The notes below the pieces were generated by a model that saw only the letters and a list, made by a program, of their open reading frames with translations, was not told the origin of the DNA and searched no databases. From assembly GCF_020283565.1 (NCBI RefSeq), contig NC_060061.1:15041362-15105361 (forward strand): a stretch of 64,000 bases of DNA, written 5' to 3'. This stretch comes from Trifolium pratense. Lineage: Eukaryota; Streptophyta; Magnoliopsida; Fabales; Fabaceae. The position numbers were made by a program, and so were the translations under genes. Within the stretch, counting starts at the first letter, position 1. Every line of letters begins with the position of its first letter. Below, piece after piece: positions 1-9,954 of the stretch.

Positions 1-424
1 GTCCCTTAATATAATCCGCTTTGCAATTTTTCACGCTTATTATAAAAAATTAGTAGTGTAATAAATGTGTACTTTTTGGATATTACAATTACTATATTGT
101 CCTTTGTGAAAAAATGTATTTGTACTTAACTTTATGTATTTCAATGCAAAGTAGGGTTATGTTTGAAAAAGTAATAATAAATGTGTCTAGGGAATTGAAA
201 ATGACTTATATATAAAAACAAATTTTTTCTTTAAAAGGGTGCTTATATAATTAGGAACGTATTTGGTGGTAGTACTACTACTTTGTAAACGTCAACGCCA
301 AGTTGTAAAAAAATGTAAGAAATATATACACATTTGCAGTCATATTATTAGTGGTGGCAACATGTGCCAAAAATATGCAGGGCAAGGACTCAGAGTGATC
401 AGAGAGAATGGAGATGGGGATGAG
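1..424. other. AT-rich sequence, no gene seen
   Basis: No exon of the HVA22-like family and no convincing coding frame is visible. The stretch is probably intron or upstream sequence of the partial gene that begins at 892, since that gene's 5' exons (the membrane domain) are not in the window. Confidence 0.5.
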
Positions 425-616
425 GGATCCGGATTTCGTGCTGTCGTTTTTTTGGTGCAGTCATGCGGTTAGGACATCTATAGCCGTTCGATCAAGATCA
501 GACGATTATGATTTAAACTATTATATATTGACTGTGTTTGTTTAAACCGTCCGATCATGATCGGACAGCTATTAAACGACTGTATGGAAAAACGACTGCA
601 CCAGATCCAATTCCGA
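425..616. mobile_element. Mutator-like MITE
   Basis: A 192-bp element with imperfect terminal inverted repeats of about 26 bp. The left end and the reverse complement of the right end share GGTGCAGTC or GTGCNGTCGTTTTT. The flanks carry a near-perfect 9-bp repeat, GGGGATGAG against GAGGATGAG. The interior contains diverged inverted copies of a GATCGGAC motif. The same terminal motif and a 9-bp target duplication are seen in the element at 24,362-24,562, so I place both in one MULE-derived MITE family. It lies in an apparent intron of the partial HVA22-like gene. Confidence 0.6.
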
Positions 617-891
617 GGATGAGCCCTGTGGCTTCGCATTATCTGCATGGTTTAAGGTAGTCTTTAAACCATACATATATCATACAACACACGCCCATAA
701 AAATGGCTGAGCAATTCTGAATTTTGCTATTTGTAGGCAATGAAAACAACATAATTTATTTTCTCAATTGTATGCATGAATAATAACCATAGTTTTATAT
801 TGAAAATTTCAGAAAATGTGTATTTTCCCAATTATATTGGGTCGGCTTGCATGAAGTACTTGGTCTCTATACTAACATTTGGATGTTGCAG

Positions 892-3297
892 GATATTCCT
901 GTCATGCCTATAATTGAGCCAAGTCCACAGGCATTATCTGCCACAGTTGAAACCAAAGGAACAGAAGATAGTGACATAGCTGGTGGAGAGGTTCCTCAGA
1001 GTTCTACTTCTACAAAGAAGGAAGTGCAGAAAGAGTGGACTTGTGCTTTATGTTTGGTAACAGCACTGAGCGAGAGCATCTGGAATTCCCACCTCAGTGG
1101 AAAGAAACACAGGGCTTCTTTGCAGAAGCAAAAGGATGCAGAGGTGAGAAATGAAATCATAGCTACTGGTAATAAAGAAATGCTAAAGGTAAAGTTTTGA
1201 TTTTAAGTGTTGTGAAATTAATATAGTTCTTGTTACAAGTTCTTGTATGAGTCAATTCTACTTGTCTCAATCTCATGGTGACATTTAGGCTTTGTTTGTG
1301 AATTGGATTTTCGAGGGCTAAGTCTATATTTTGATATATTGGATATTTCAAAAAATTAAAAGAACATGATATGAGAGATCTTTTTGTGCAGACAAATGGA
1401 GAAAGACTCCAAACAGAACACAAAGACGTAAAAGACTTTGAGGCTGTTGGGAAAAAAGAAATTCATGAAACCAAGCAAGTAAGGTTTCATTCATATTTCA
1501 CTCAAAATAGAAATCCCCCGAAGGACAAATTAAAATTTTAGACTTATGGCATGCTAAGAGGTCATTTGTGAAAGGTTTAGGCTTTCCAGTACATTTAAGG
1601 ATATCACACTTGTTTGAAGTATAGTTCTTCATATTGAATTATCCTCTTCCCTTGTATGCATTAGTATTAGCCATTAACCATATTTATATATTGAAAATGT
1701 TCAAGAAAAGTGTATTATTCCAATTATGTTGGGACGGTTGCATGAAGTGCTTAATCTCTATGCTAATATTTGGATGTTGCAGGATATTCCTGTCATGCCT
1801 AAAATTGAGCCAAGTCAAAATGCATCATTAGATTCAGCCACGGTGGAGACCAAAGGAACAGCAGAGAGTGACAAAACTGGTGGAGAGGTTCCTCAAAGTT
1901 CTGCTTCCACACAGAAGGAAGTGCAGAAACAGTGGACTTGTGACTTATGTTTGTTAACAATTACATGCGAGAAAAGCATGACTATGCACCTTAATGGGAA
2001 GAGACACAGGACTGCTCTGCAGAAGCAAAAGGATGCAGAAGTGAAAAATCAACCCATAGCTACTGATAATAAGGAAATACTTGAGGTAAATTTTTTATGT
2101 TAAGTGTTGTGAAATTAATATAGTTCTTGTATGTGTCAATGTTGCATGTCTCATTCTCATGGTGACATTTAGAATACTTAATGAGTGAGCTTCTTGTGCA
2201 GACAATAGAAAATTTTAGCTAATTCTTTTTCTTTTTTTCTTTCTTTTTCTCCATTGAAGAACACAATGTGTTGGAATAATGCAAAAATGACAAATGAAAT
2301 CATCGCTACCGATAATAAAGAAGTACTAAAGGTAAAGTTTTGATGCTAAGTCAGATGTGACATTAACATAGTTCTTGTATTGTGTGAGTCAATATACCTG
2401 TCCCAATCTCATGGTTGACATTTAGAGTACTTAATAAGGGAGCTTACTGTGCAGACAAATGGAATAAGACTCCAACCAGAACACAAAGACATCAAAGATT
2501 TGGAGGCTATTGAGGAAAAAGAAGTTCATGTTACAAAGCAAGTAAGGCTTCATTCATATTCACTCACTCACAATAGAAATCTCCACGGAACAATTAACTT
2601 TTTTTGACTTGAGGCATGCTTCAAGATCATTTGTGAAAGGTTTAAACCTACAAACAAGTATATAATATATATAATGATATCACACTTATCTGAAACATAG
2701 TTATATGTTTAAAATGTTCAAAAAATGTGCATTCTTCCAGTCATATTGAGCCAGCTAATATGAAGTACTTCATCTCTATGATAATATTGGATATTGCAGG
2801 ATATTCCTTTTATGCCTAAAATTGTGACAAGTCAAAATGCATCATCAGTCACTAAAGGAACAGCAGACAGTGACACAGCTGGTGGCAAGCTTCCTCTTAG
2901 TACTACGCACAAGGAAGTACAGAAAGAGTGGACTTGTGCTTTGTGTTTGATAACAGCTACAAGTGAGAAAGACTTAAATTCCCACCTTAATGGGAGGAAA
3001 CACAGAGATAGTTGTGAAGCAGCTTTGAGAGCAAAGAAGCAAGCTGCTCTGCAGAAGCTGAAAAATTATCAGTCCAAAGAGGATGTAAAACAGAAGAGTT
3101 TTAGCAATAAGTTAGATTCGAGTGTCAAGAATGGAGATGGACTTGTTAACAAAGGGTCGAAGGGAACAGTAGCGATGCATCATAAGGTGCTAAAGAATCT
3201 GTCTGAGCCTGTTAGGATACATAATTCCAAATTAATGTGCTTAGTCTGTAATTCTGTCCTTCATTGTGAGGCCGATGCGGCCTCTCACCTCACCTAA
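892..3297 (+). CDS. HVA22-like zinc-finger protein gene A (type 1, 3' part only)
   Basis: Only the 3' exons of a spliced gene are visible; exons for the TB2/DP1/HVA22 domain must lie left of the window. Exons, each bounded by AG and GT: 892-1188 (zinc finger), 1392-1478, 1783-2085 (zinc finger), 2260-2331, 2455-2541 and 2800-3297 (zinc finger plus a broken one). All internal exons are multiples of three, so any combination keeps frame. Each finger begins WTC(A/D)LCL and follows CX2CX12HX5H, the U1/matrin type associated with dsRNA or RNA-protein binding. Two finger exons end in a tail resembling the exon at 2260-2331, so they arose by internal exon duplication. The last finger is cut short after its first histidine: a 5-bp tandem duplication (CTCAC) brings in TAA at 3295; the old frame ran to about 3380. 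Expression is unknown. Confidence 0.7.
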
Positions 3298-4193
3298 ATG
3301 GGAAGAAGCATTTGGCTAAAATGCAAAGCAATGTTGATAGTTTAAATAACCTTAGAGACACTGGCGTTGCTCGAAATTAAGTTGAAAGCTCCAAGCCTCA
3401 TTGACTCATGTTTATATATCAGCTGTGTACATTAAATTGCTGCAGATGATTCTTATATGGAAATGCCTAATAGTTTCGAAAGTATTTGCACGAAAAACTT
3501 TCATCCTGTTTGATCATCCTGTCCGTGATTACTCGTCTTTTTTTTTTTTTTTTGTGATTATTTGTTATAGATAAGTGTAAATCTTTAAGCTTTTGTTTGC
3601 ATTCATGGTAAAATGCTGTCACCGTGAGTTTGGCAATACATGATTTGAAGAAACTTGTGGATAAGTATTCAAGCTCTTGAGGATATAGGAAAATACTTAT
3701 TTTTTTTTTAAAACAATTATTTGGTATTTTTATGTGTGTTCAAATTATATGTGCAAATACTCGGCGTACAATGCAACCACCAGCTAGTTTAATTTTGTTT
3801 TTCATCTCAGTCACATTGCAGTCGCTTATTTTTTTTTTATGAATTTTTCTATCATGTGCAAATTTGCGCATGTTAAGAAGTTTAAAATGATAAGTTTGTA
3901 TTGAAACTTGTGTAGCTTATATTAAATGATTCATTTTTAATAAATAATTATTGTTTTTCAATAAAAATTTACTATTTTTAGTTGCTTTAACATGTGCAAT
4001 ATTGCACATGTTAGACAAGCCCTTTTTTTTATTTACACGGAGGTAGAGGATCGAACTCAGGACCTCATGCATACAAACCAAACCCCTCACTATAGCACCA
4101 AACTTAGTGGTTACATTGCATTCACTTATTGGATGATGGCGTTGCACTAAAATCTTACTCTCTAATAAATAAAAATTAATTTTTCAGATTCAT

Positions 4194-4285
4194 TTTTTTT
4201 TTGTTTATAATGAGTGGGAATCGAATCCATGACCAATAACATACTACCCAAACCCCTCACCACTAGACCAAACCTAGTGACTTTA
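4194..4285 (-). mobile_element. tRNA-derived SINE with 14-bp target duplication
   Basis: A 92-bp insertion with oligo(T) at its left end (an A-tail on the minus strand). On the minus strand it has an A-box-like GGTCTAGTGGTGAGG and a B-box-like GGATTCGATTCCC, as in pol III SINEs. It is flanked by TTTTTCAGATTCAT at 4180-4193 and 4286-4299. The sister block (about 46,665-46,680) has one copy of a near-identical target and no insertion, so it inserted after the blocks duplicated. Confidence 0.8.
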
Positions 4286-4368
4286 TTTTTCAGATTCATT
4301 AAATAGTAATTGATTTGCATAAATCATCTTACGTGATGGACATAAAATACTTTAGCAGGGGAAATCTT

Positions 4369-4661
4369 GGTTCATTTGATTTGCAAAAGATAAATATCCA
4401 ATAACACAGGATAAACATTTTAAGTATTATTGAATAAATTTGATCATGTACAATGGTGGAAAAAAATGTGATTGTGCATGGGATAAAAAATTATCATGTG
4501 ATTTAGTGAAGAATAAAATTTCACTTTTTATTTAGTTCTTGGGTCCGTAGTTTGTTTAGTCCTAAAAACAGTTTTAATGTCAAACACGGTACAACTAAAA
4601 TAATTTTAGTAAAATTGTCATATTCAATTCCTTATTTTTTAGTAGATCAAACTCACCCTAA
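4369..4661. mobile_element. MITE-like element, old
   Basis: Ends resemble inverted repeats: GGTTCATTTGATTTGC at the left and the reverse complement GGTGAGTTTGATCTAC at the right. The same kind of termini bound the 315-bp element at 22,040-22,354. A copy is present in the sister block near 46,735-47,030, so it predates the duplication. Family assignment is uncertain. Confidence 0.45.
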
Positions 4662-4823
4662 AATGACAAATTTTTCAAAATAAAATAACGGTTATGCAAA
4701 AAAAGTAACTTTCTGTATGGAGGAAAACAATATTTTTTATATTGTCAAAAATAAAAATACTTTTTATATTTTATAAACCTCAACTACACAAATTTCATTT
4801 TTTTTTTTTGTGTACATAATTTC

Positions 4824-5269
4824 TGTTCTGGTAAAAAACAAGGGGGTTTGTATTATTGATCAAATGGTGTGATTACACTCAGTTCAATCCCAACAACCCT
4901 GGGAGTTTAATAAGTCAGAAAAATCCCCCCTTTACAAATGAGAGTATGGAGCTATTTATAGAGCTTCTAGTCTTCTTCTCCAAGCAAGGGTTCCTAAAAA
5001 TCCGGTCCTTAGCATCTTCTTCGGTGGTATGGCGTGAAAATAGGGATGAGAACCTTGGTCTCCAAGTTATGGCGGTTGATACAAGGAAGGAGAAGATATT
5101 TTCAGTAACACAGAATCCACCCTTTTTGGCGTCGCCTTAGAGTTGCAGGTCACGCCCTAGCTTCTAATCGCCTATTGGGTATTTTTGGGTTTACTTGATT
5201 TGGGCTTATAATCCTTTTTTACTCTAATTGGGCTTACTGGATATTTTCTTAAGCCCATTGCCCAGTCCA
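4824..5269 (-). repeat. 3' LTR of the gypsy element
   Basis: 446 bp, starts TGTTCTGG and ends CCCAGTCCA on the plus strand; no difference from the copy at 16180-16625 was seen. A minus-strand TATA-like CTATAAATAG lies at 4952-4961. Confidence 0.95.
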
Positions 5270-5280
5270 CAGCCCCCCAA
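5270..5280 (-). other. Polypurine tract of the gypsy element
   Basis: On the minus strand TTGGGGGGCTG directly precedes the 3' LTR, the expected place for the plus-strand primer. It is short, but six consecutive G residues next to the LTR fit. Confidence 0.65.
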
Positions 5281-5458
5281 GCACGAGGTCCAAAGGAATG
5301 AAGTGCTTGAGTAGGGTTCGAATTTTCCCTCTAAAACCTGTAGCGCGGGAAGAGTTTCATCACGTTCCTCCCCACTTTCTGGCGCACGTTCTTGTACTCC
5401 TGGACCATGTTTGTCAACCGCTTCTCCATTCACTGATACCACGATGGGATATTTTCTC

Positions 5459-5465
5459 TATAAAA
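5459..5465 (+). promoter_or_regulatory. TATA box for antisense gene 1
   Basis: CTATAAAATGG lies 74 bp upstream of the ATG at 5533, on the strand opposite to the retrotransposon's own transcript. Spacing fits a plant promoter with a short leader. Confidence 0.5.
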
Positions 5466-5532
5466 TGGAGTGTTTGATAGAATCAACTCGTCACATTCTC
5501 ACCTGCTCTCTTGAAAGCTTTCCTTCTGCAGT

Positions 5533-6177
5533 ATGTCTCCTAAAAGCCTTCCCTTTGAATGTGGTCAGTCTCCTGCTTCCCCCGTCATTAAACGACTCCG
5601 CCGTACGCTGAACCTGAGTACGGAGGACTTAATGGACGATTTTGGTGAATTCTCGGAGTTTGTCAAAGAACTTAATGATTATTGCTGGAGGTTGACCAAG
5701 GAAGAGAAACGTTTTCTTGACAGTGTGCTGCGTCTGGAGAAGGAAGTGAAGGATAGTGCATCCTTTGTGATCGCTGTGGAAAATGTGAAGGAGTGCCACG
5801 CCGAAGTCACTGAAGCTGTTGACAGCCAGATAGAGATTACAAAAGAGACTATGGGTGTGCAAGAGGAGATCTTGGGGATATGCTTCAATGAGGAGCGCAG
5901 AGTGGATGATCGTCTGGCGATGCTGAATAAGGAGATGAAGCCGCTGGTGAAGAGGAAGAGGGCTCTTCAAGGCGAGATTAGGGATGACATTGCTAAGTTG
6001 ATTACCCGGCGCCATTCTTTGGTGGACCTTCTGGACAAACAAAGCGAACTAAGAGAGGATCTGAAGCCTATTGACGAGAATATGGTGAAGGCGAAGAGGG
6101 TGAAACGGGCATTGGAGGAAATGCACCGTATCGCCGTTGCCGATGCTGGTGAATTGGGGAGTTCTACCATGCCATGA
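5533..6177 (+). CDS. Retrotransposon antisense gene 1, coiled-coil protein of unknown function
   Basis: 214 codons inside the gypsy element, on the strand opposite to gag-pol. The ATG follows a TATA box by 74 bp. The product is highly charged and helical, with heptad-like stretches through residues 60-195 and many K/E/R. I see no enzyme motif, signal peptide or membrane segment. Tat-lineage elements often carry additional genes between pol and the 3' LTR, some in antisense, but their function is unknown. The frame is open, which fits a young element. It may be a structural or regulatory accessory protein, or simply a captured host fragment; the sequence does not decide. Confidence 0.55.
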   Translation: MSPKSLPFECGQSPASPVIKRLRRTLNLSTEDLMDDFGEFSEFVKELNDYCWRLTKEEKRFLDSVLRLEKEVKDSASFVIAVENVKECHAEVTEAVDSQIEITKETMGVQEEILGICFNEERRVDDRLAMLNKEMKPLVKRKRALQGEIRDDIAKLITRRHSLVDLLDKQSELREDLKPIDENMVKAKRVKRALEEMHRIAVADAGELGSSTMP

Positions 6178-6520
6178 AGTCTTTTGTTTGCTCATCTTTC
6201 CGTTTTGTGCTTTTCTTTCTAGTATTTGTAATTTGCTTCCGGATTTTGGGATCTTTGTTATTTTTATTCTGTTTCTTTGCTTCCGTTGTATTTCTTTTGT
6301 ACGAATTTGAATATTTAAGCAATTTCCTTTACTTATGTGTTGCTCTTCTGTCCTTTTTAGTACCGCCTTCCTTTGCAGTCTTTAATAACTAAAATGGGTC
6401 AAATTTTGACTTCTTGGAAACGTAAAAGTGACATTTTTCGAGATGGTCAAAACTCGGTGGTTGCAACCGTTCAAGCATTTATTACTACCGTTAATAACGA
6501 TGTTAAGGTTAAATATTGAC

Positions 6521-6530
6521 TATAAATATC
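6521..6530 (+). promoter_or_regulatory. TATA box for antisense gene 2
   Basis: TATAAATATC lies 57 bp upstream of the ATG at 6578 and downstream of antisense gene 1, so each of these two genes seems to have its own promoter. Confidence 0.5.
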
Positions 6531-6577
6531 ACCTGCTCAAAACTCGAATTTTTATCATCTTGTTTTGAATCTTTAAG

Positions 6578-6895
6578 ATGGAAAATAATAATGCGAAAAA
6601 ACCTGTTGCTAGAAGTACTCCGCCTCAGCGGAGGAAGAAAAGAGTTGAGGTTTCAACCTCTAACTCCGCTCGCTCCCGAAGGTCTAAGGATGTCAAAAAG
6701 GTGGAGGTTATCGTTCTTTCCTCGGATACCTCCGCTTCTGGTAGTGGTGATGAGGATTATGTTTCGTTTCTGGAGACCTATGTTCCTCCTGAGCTTCGTG
6801 CTTCCTCGTCCAGTGAAGAAGAGGGGTCCCGGGTCACCGTGGAATCCAAGATGACTTTCCCTGGGCCTGTGCAAAAGGATTCGGAGTCTGATTGA
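6578..6895 (+). CDS. Retrotransposon antisense gene 2, small basic/acidic protein of unknown function
   Basis: 105 codons, plus strand inside the gypsy element. The N-terminal 40 residues are rich in K, R and S, with RRKKR near residue 19 that could act as a nuclear targeting signal. The C-terminal half is acidic and serine-rich (SSSSEEEGS around residue 77). No known fold is recognised and low complexity suggests disorder. A TATA box lies 57 bp upstream of the ATG and an AATAAA lies at 6962-6967, 67 bp after the stop, so the gene has a plausible complete transcription unit. A longer overlapping frame at 6516-6854 was rejected because it lacks this compositional logic. Confidence 0.5.
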   Translation: MENNNAKKPVARSTPPQRRKKRVEVSTSNSARSRRSKDVKKVEVIVLSSDTSASGSGDEDYVSFLETYVPPELRASSSSEEEGSRVTVESKMTFPGPVQKDSESD

Positions 6896-7543
6896 TAGGA
6901 TTTTAGGATTTCTCCATGTAGCCTTGGTTTCTCTTCGTTGTACTTTCCATTTTCTGCTAATAATAAAGATTTTTCTTTCTTGCCTTGAGTAGAATGCATT
7001 ACTTTATGTCTTGTCTTTCCTTGATTTTTGGCTTTTTCTCGTTTGGCGTTGTTATGGATATCTTTGTTGCGCCCCAAAGGTGAATCAATCTTTTTATCCG
7101 GCGGGATAATTAGTCCTGGCGTGATCGTTTTATTAAGGGCGCCACTCTACCCGCCTGTAGGCGTCGTATTTAGTTATCTGACGATAAATCTTCTAAGGTT
7201 TATTCTCGAGATACGCGCTTTGACACGTACGTGATCTGACGATGAACCTTACAACTTCAAATTAACTGTTCGGAATAAAGTCTTTAAAATAGGGGTTTTA
7301 CTCTTTCTTTTCCCTTTACTTCTTCTGCAAAATCTTCTACTCCCATTCCGATCCAGTTTACGCTCTCTTCTTCACTCTCTTGATAAAGGTTTTCAACGGT
7401 CTCCATTTTAAGACGACTTTTATCTCCCTGCTTCTAAGTTTTCCTCCGTTTCATAAGGTATTTCACTTTATACCTTTCTTCTTTTCGTTAATTAGGACTG
7501 TTCTGAGTAGGAACCCTAATTTTTCTAATTAGGTTTAGGACAA

Positions 7544-9531
7544 ATGGTTATTTTGAGGGAGCTAGATGAGGATGAGGGGAGAGTTCCTATTTCTTCTCCT
7601 AGTTATCTCGAGTGGGCGCAACAAGTTCGTGCCCACTATACTAGGGCTAACGGCGTTCTTAATAGCCGGGGGTTTTATTCGGAATTGTGGGGTTTTGATG
7701 TTGGGAGTAGTAGTAGTGATAGTGATAGCAGTAGTGATAGTAGTAATGACAGTGATTGCGTCATAATCTCCCCTTCCTCTTTCACAGGAAAGCGGAAGAA
7801 CCCCTGCCGAGATCTGGTCGTTGTTGACTACACTCCAGTCACCATGGAAGTTTCTTCAAAGTATACTAGTGTGGAAATGGTGAGGAGCTTTAGGAAAGCT
7901 GTCAAACTCTCTGATTCCCTTCCTCGTGAAGATTTGATTATAACCGAGCCCGTCAAGGAGGGCGAGTTCGTGTTTTTCCAGAATGTTACCCCGCCAGATT
8001 ATTTCTATCTTTATACTGGCGTGATCCAGCCCCTCAATATTTGGCTGCCTTTCACTTCTTTCCAGGCGGAGATGTTGAGGGTTCTTAATGTCGCCCCCAC
8101 CCAACTCCATCCTAATAGTTGGGCCTTTATAAAAGCTTTTGAGGTAATGTGTTCAGGTTTTAACCTGGATCCCTCTGTTGGTGTTTTCTTCTCTTTTTAC
8201 CAAATAAAGAACCTAAAACCTCAATCTCTAGTTTCCCTTAGTAGTCAACCCAACCGTCGTCTCCTAAGCCTATATGCCTCCAATTTCAAAAACTTCAAAG
8301 ACTCTTTCTTTCGGGTTCGCAATGATGAGAAATTTCCTGATCTGATGTATGATGAGGTTGAGGATCCTTTATTTCCTTTCTATTGGACCAAAAACCCTAG
8401 GCTTATCAAGGGAGCCATCTTTGAGGCTTTGAGTGATTTTGAGCAAGATACCGTCAACTTCCTTGATTCCTATGCCCTTATGGATACCGCTGACGTTCTT
8501 AGGTGTGAGGGTAATAGTGGCGCCTTGGAAGAATATTTGCGTAAGTGGTAAATTTGTATCTTTCTTTATTTGTTTAATGTTGATCTCGCCTCGTTACTAA
8601 CTTGTATTTCTTTGCCTTCCTTGTTTTTGTAGAGAGAATGAGAACTATCTCGAATGAGGAAAGGTTGGCGTTTCTGGCAAAGGCTCGCCAACAGAAGGCG
8701 AGACCTGTTGCTACTGTAATTGATCCGTTGAAGCAGCTGCAAGTGGAGGAAGCTGCTGCGAAGGAAGGGCGAAGCAAGAAGAAGCATGAAGGGCGGATCC
8801 GTGTTGAGATCCCTGGGAAAACGGCTGCTGAAGCGGAGGGAAACGAGGGTGTTGCTCCTCCTCCTCCCAAAAAACAAAAATTAGAGAAAATTACTCAAAA
8901 TGCTGGGGGTGCCGACAAGGGCAAAGGTGCGGCTTCCAGTTCTTCTCAGCCTCCTTCTCAAGACGCTGAAGCCGCTGCGTCCCTTTCCTGGAGCTCCTTC
9001 GATCCTCTGGAGTTTATTGAGAGAGGAGTAACCATGGTGGGTGACATGACTCGCTTCACCAACACTTCGACGGAAGACCTGAGGAAGAAAGCCTTAGAGT
9101 ATGAAGTCAAGGGTACTCTCCTTAATTATCTGTTGACAAACCGCCAGGAGCAAGAGGTTATGGAGGCGAGGCAGAAAGTGAAGATGGTTGATGATAACCT
9201 CGCTGATATTGAGAAGAGGTATTCTGAAACTAAGGCGAAGCTGGAGGATGACATCAAAAAGTTGAAGGAAGAAAGGGAGGGCGAGGCGGAGAGGCTGAGG
9301 AAAGAGTATGAGGAGAAGCTGGCCAAGATTAAAGAAAGCTATGCCGCTTCTGAGACCAAGCTTAAAGAGAATGCTGCTGCTCAGGACGAGAAACTTTCTA
9401 AGCTTTCCAAGGAGAAGGATGAGGCGGTACTGTCAACCAATATGATGAAGGCTTCGCCTTTGCGATCGAGCAGGTCAAGTTGCTCTTTCCTGATTTGGAT
9501 GCTGAGCGCCTGGGCGAGGCCGATGCAATGA
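7544..9531 (+). CDS. Retrotransposon antisense gene 3, spliced; gypsy-associated transposon-domain protein with coiled coil
   Basis: Exon 1 is 7544-8540 and exon 2 starts at 8633. The intron (8541-8632) opens with the consensus donor GTAAGT and ends in a pyrimidine-rich tract plus TAG; joining them keeps frame. Exon 1 has a Ser/Asp run (residues 54-71) and then a region (about 160-290) with NSWAFIKAFEVMC, which I recall from the 'putative gypsy type transposon' family (PF04195-like) found as an extra gene in Tat elements. Exon 2 encodes a low-complexity Ala/Lys part and a long coiled coil (plus-strand 9130-9425). The current frame stops at 9531, but another frame gives a better conserved-looking C-terminus ending at a TGA at 9576-9578, so a one-base shift around 9430-9445 may have broken the last 45 or so codons. 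Function unknown. A weak TATA-like TTTAAAATA lies near 7283. Confidence 0.6.
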
Positions 9532-9954
9532 AGCAGATAGTTGACGGAAAGCTCGTCCCTTATGTTCCTCCTCAGTGAATGACTTTTTTTTTTTTTGTTG
9601 TAATAGATTAAATTTTGCCCTTATGTGGCTTTTGTAACTATTCTGTATGCCCCTTTGTGGCCTGAACAATTTACCCTTTATTGGGTTTCTATTAATCCCT
9701 TTATTTACAATGATCTTCTTTCTTCATAATTTTGCGGATGAATTTTGCATTACGTTGTGAGGTGATGCCTTCTGTCATTCTCACCTTGGAAACTTTGTCC
9801 CTACACCGGTTATATCTTCGACATTCTATAATAATTGTGAATCGTTAAAAATACTTTATACCTGTTGTCATTTGGCGTTATAATGAATCGCCTTGCTTTG
9901 GTTGTGTGTAAGCTTCTTCTGGCGGTGTTGACAATTTCGCCTTTCTTTGCTGTA

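Larger units (their letters stand above)
3298..4823. other. 3' flank of gene A with SINEs and a MITE
   Basis: No gene seen. It holds the old 3' coding end and UTR of gene A (to about 3,560), long T runs, a tRNA-derived SINE remnant on the minus strand (about 4,010-4,115, shared with the sister block at about 46,480-46,590), a second younger SINE, and a MITE-like segment. The right end is the target site of the gypsy element. Confidence 0.6.

Noticed and set aside
4856..5140. Identical 94-codon frames in both LTRs (also 16,212-16,496)
   Set aside because: They lie in LTR sequence on the strand opposite to the element and include the minus-strand TATA box; chance frames.
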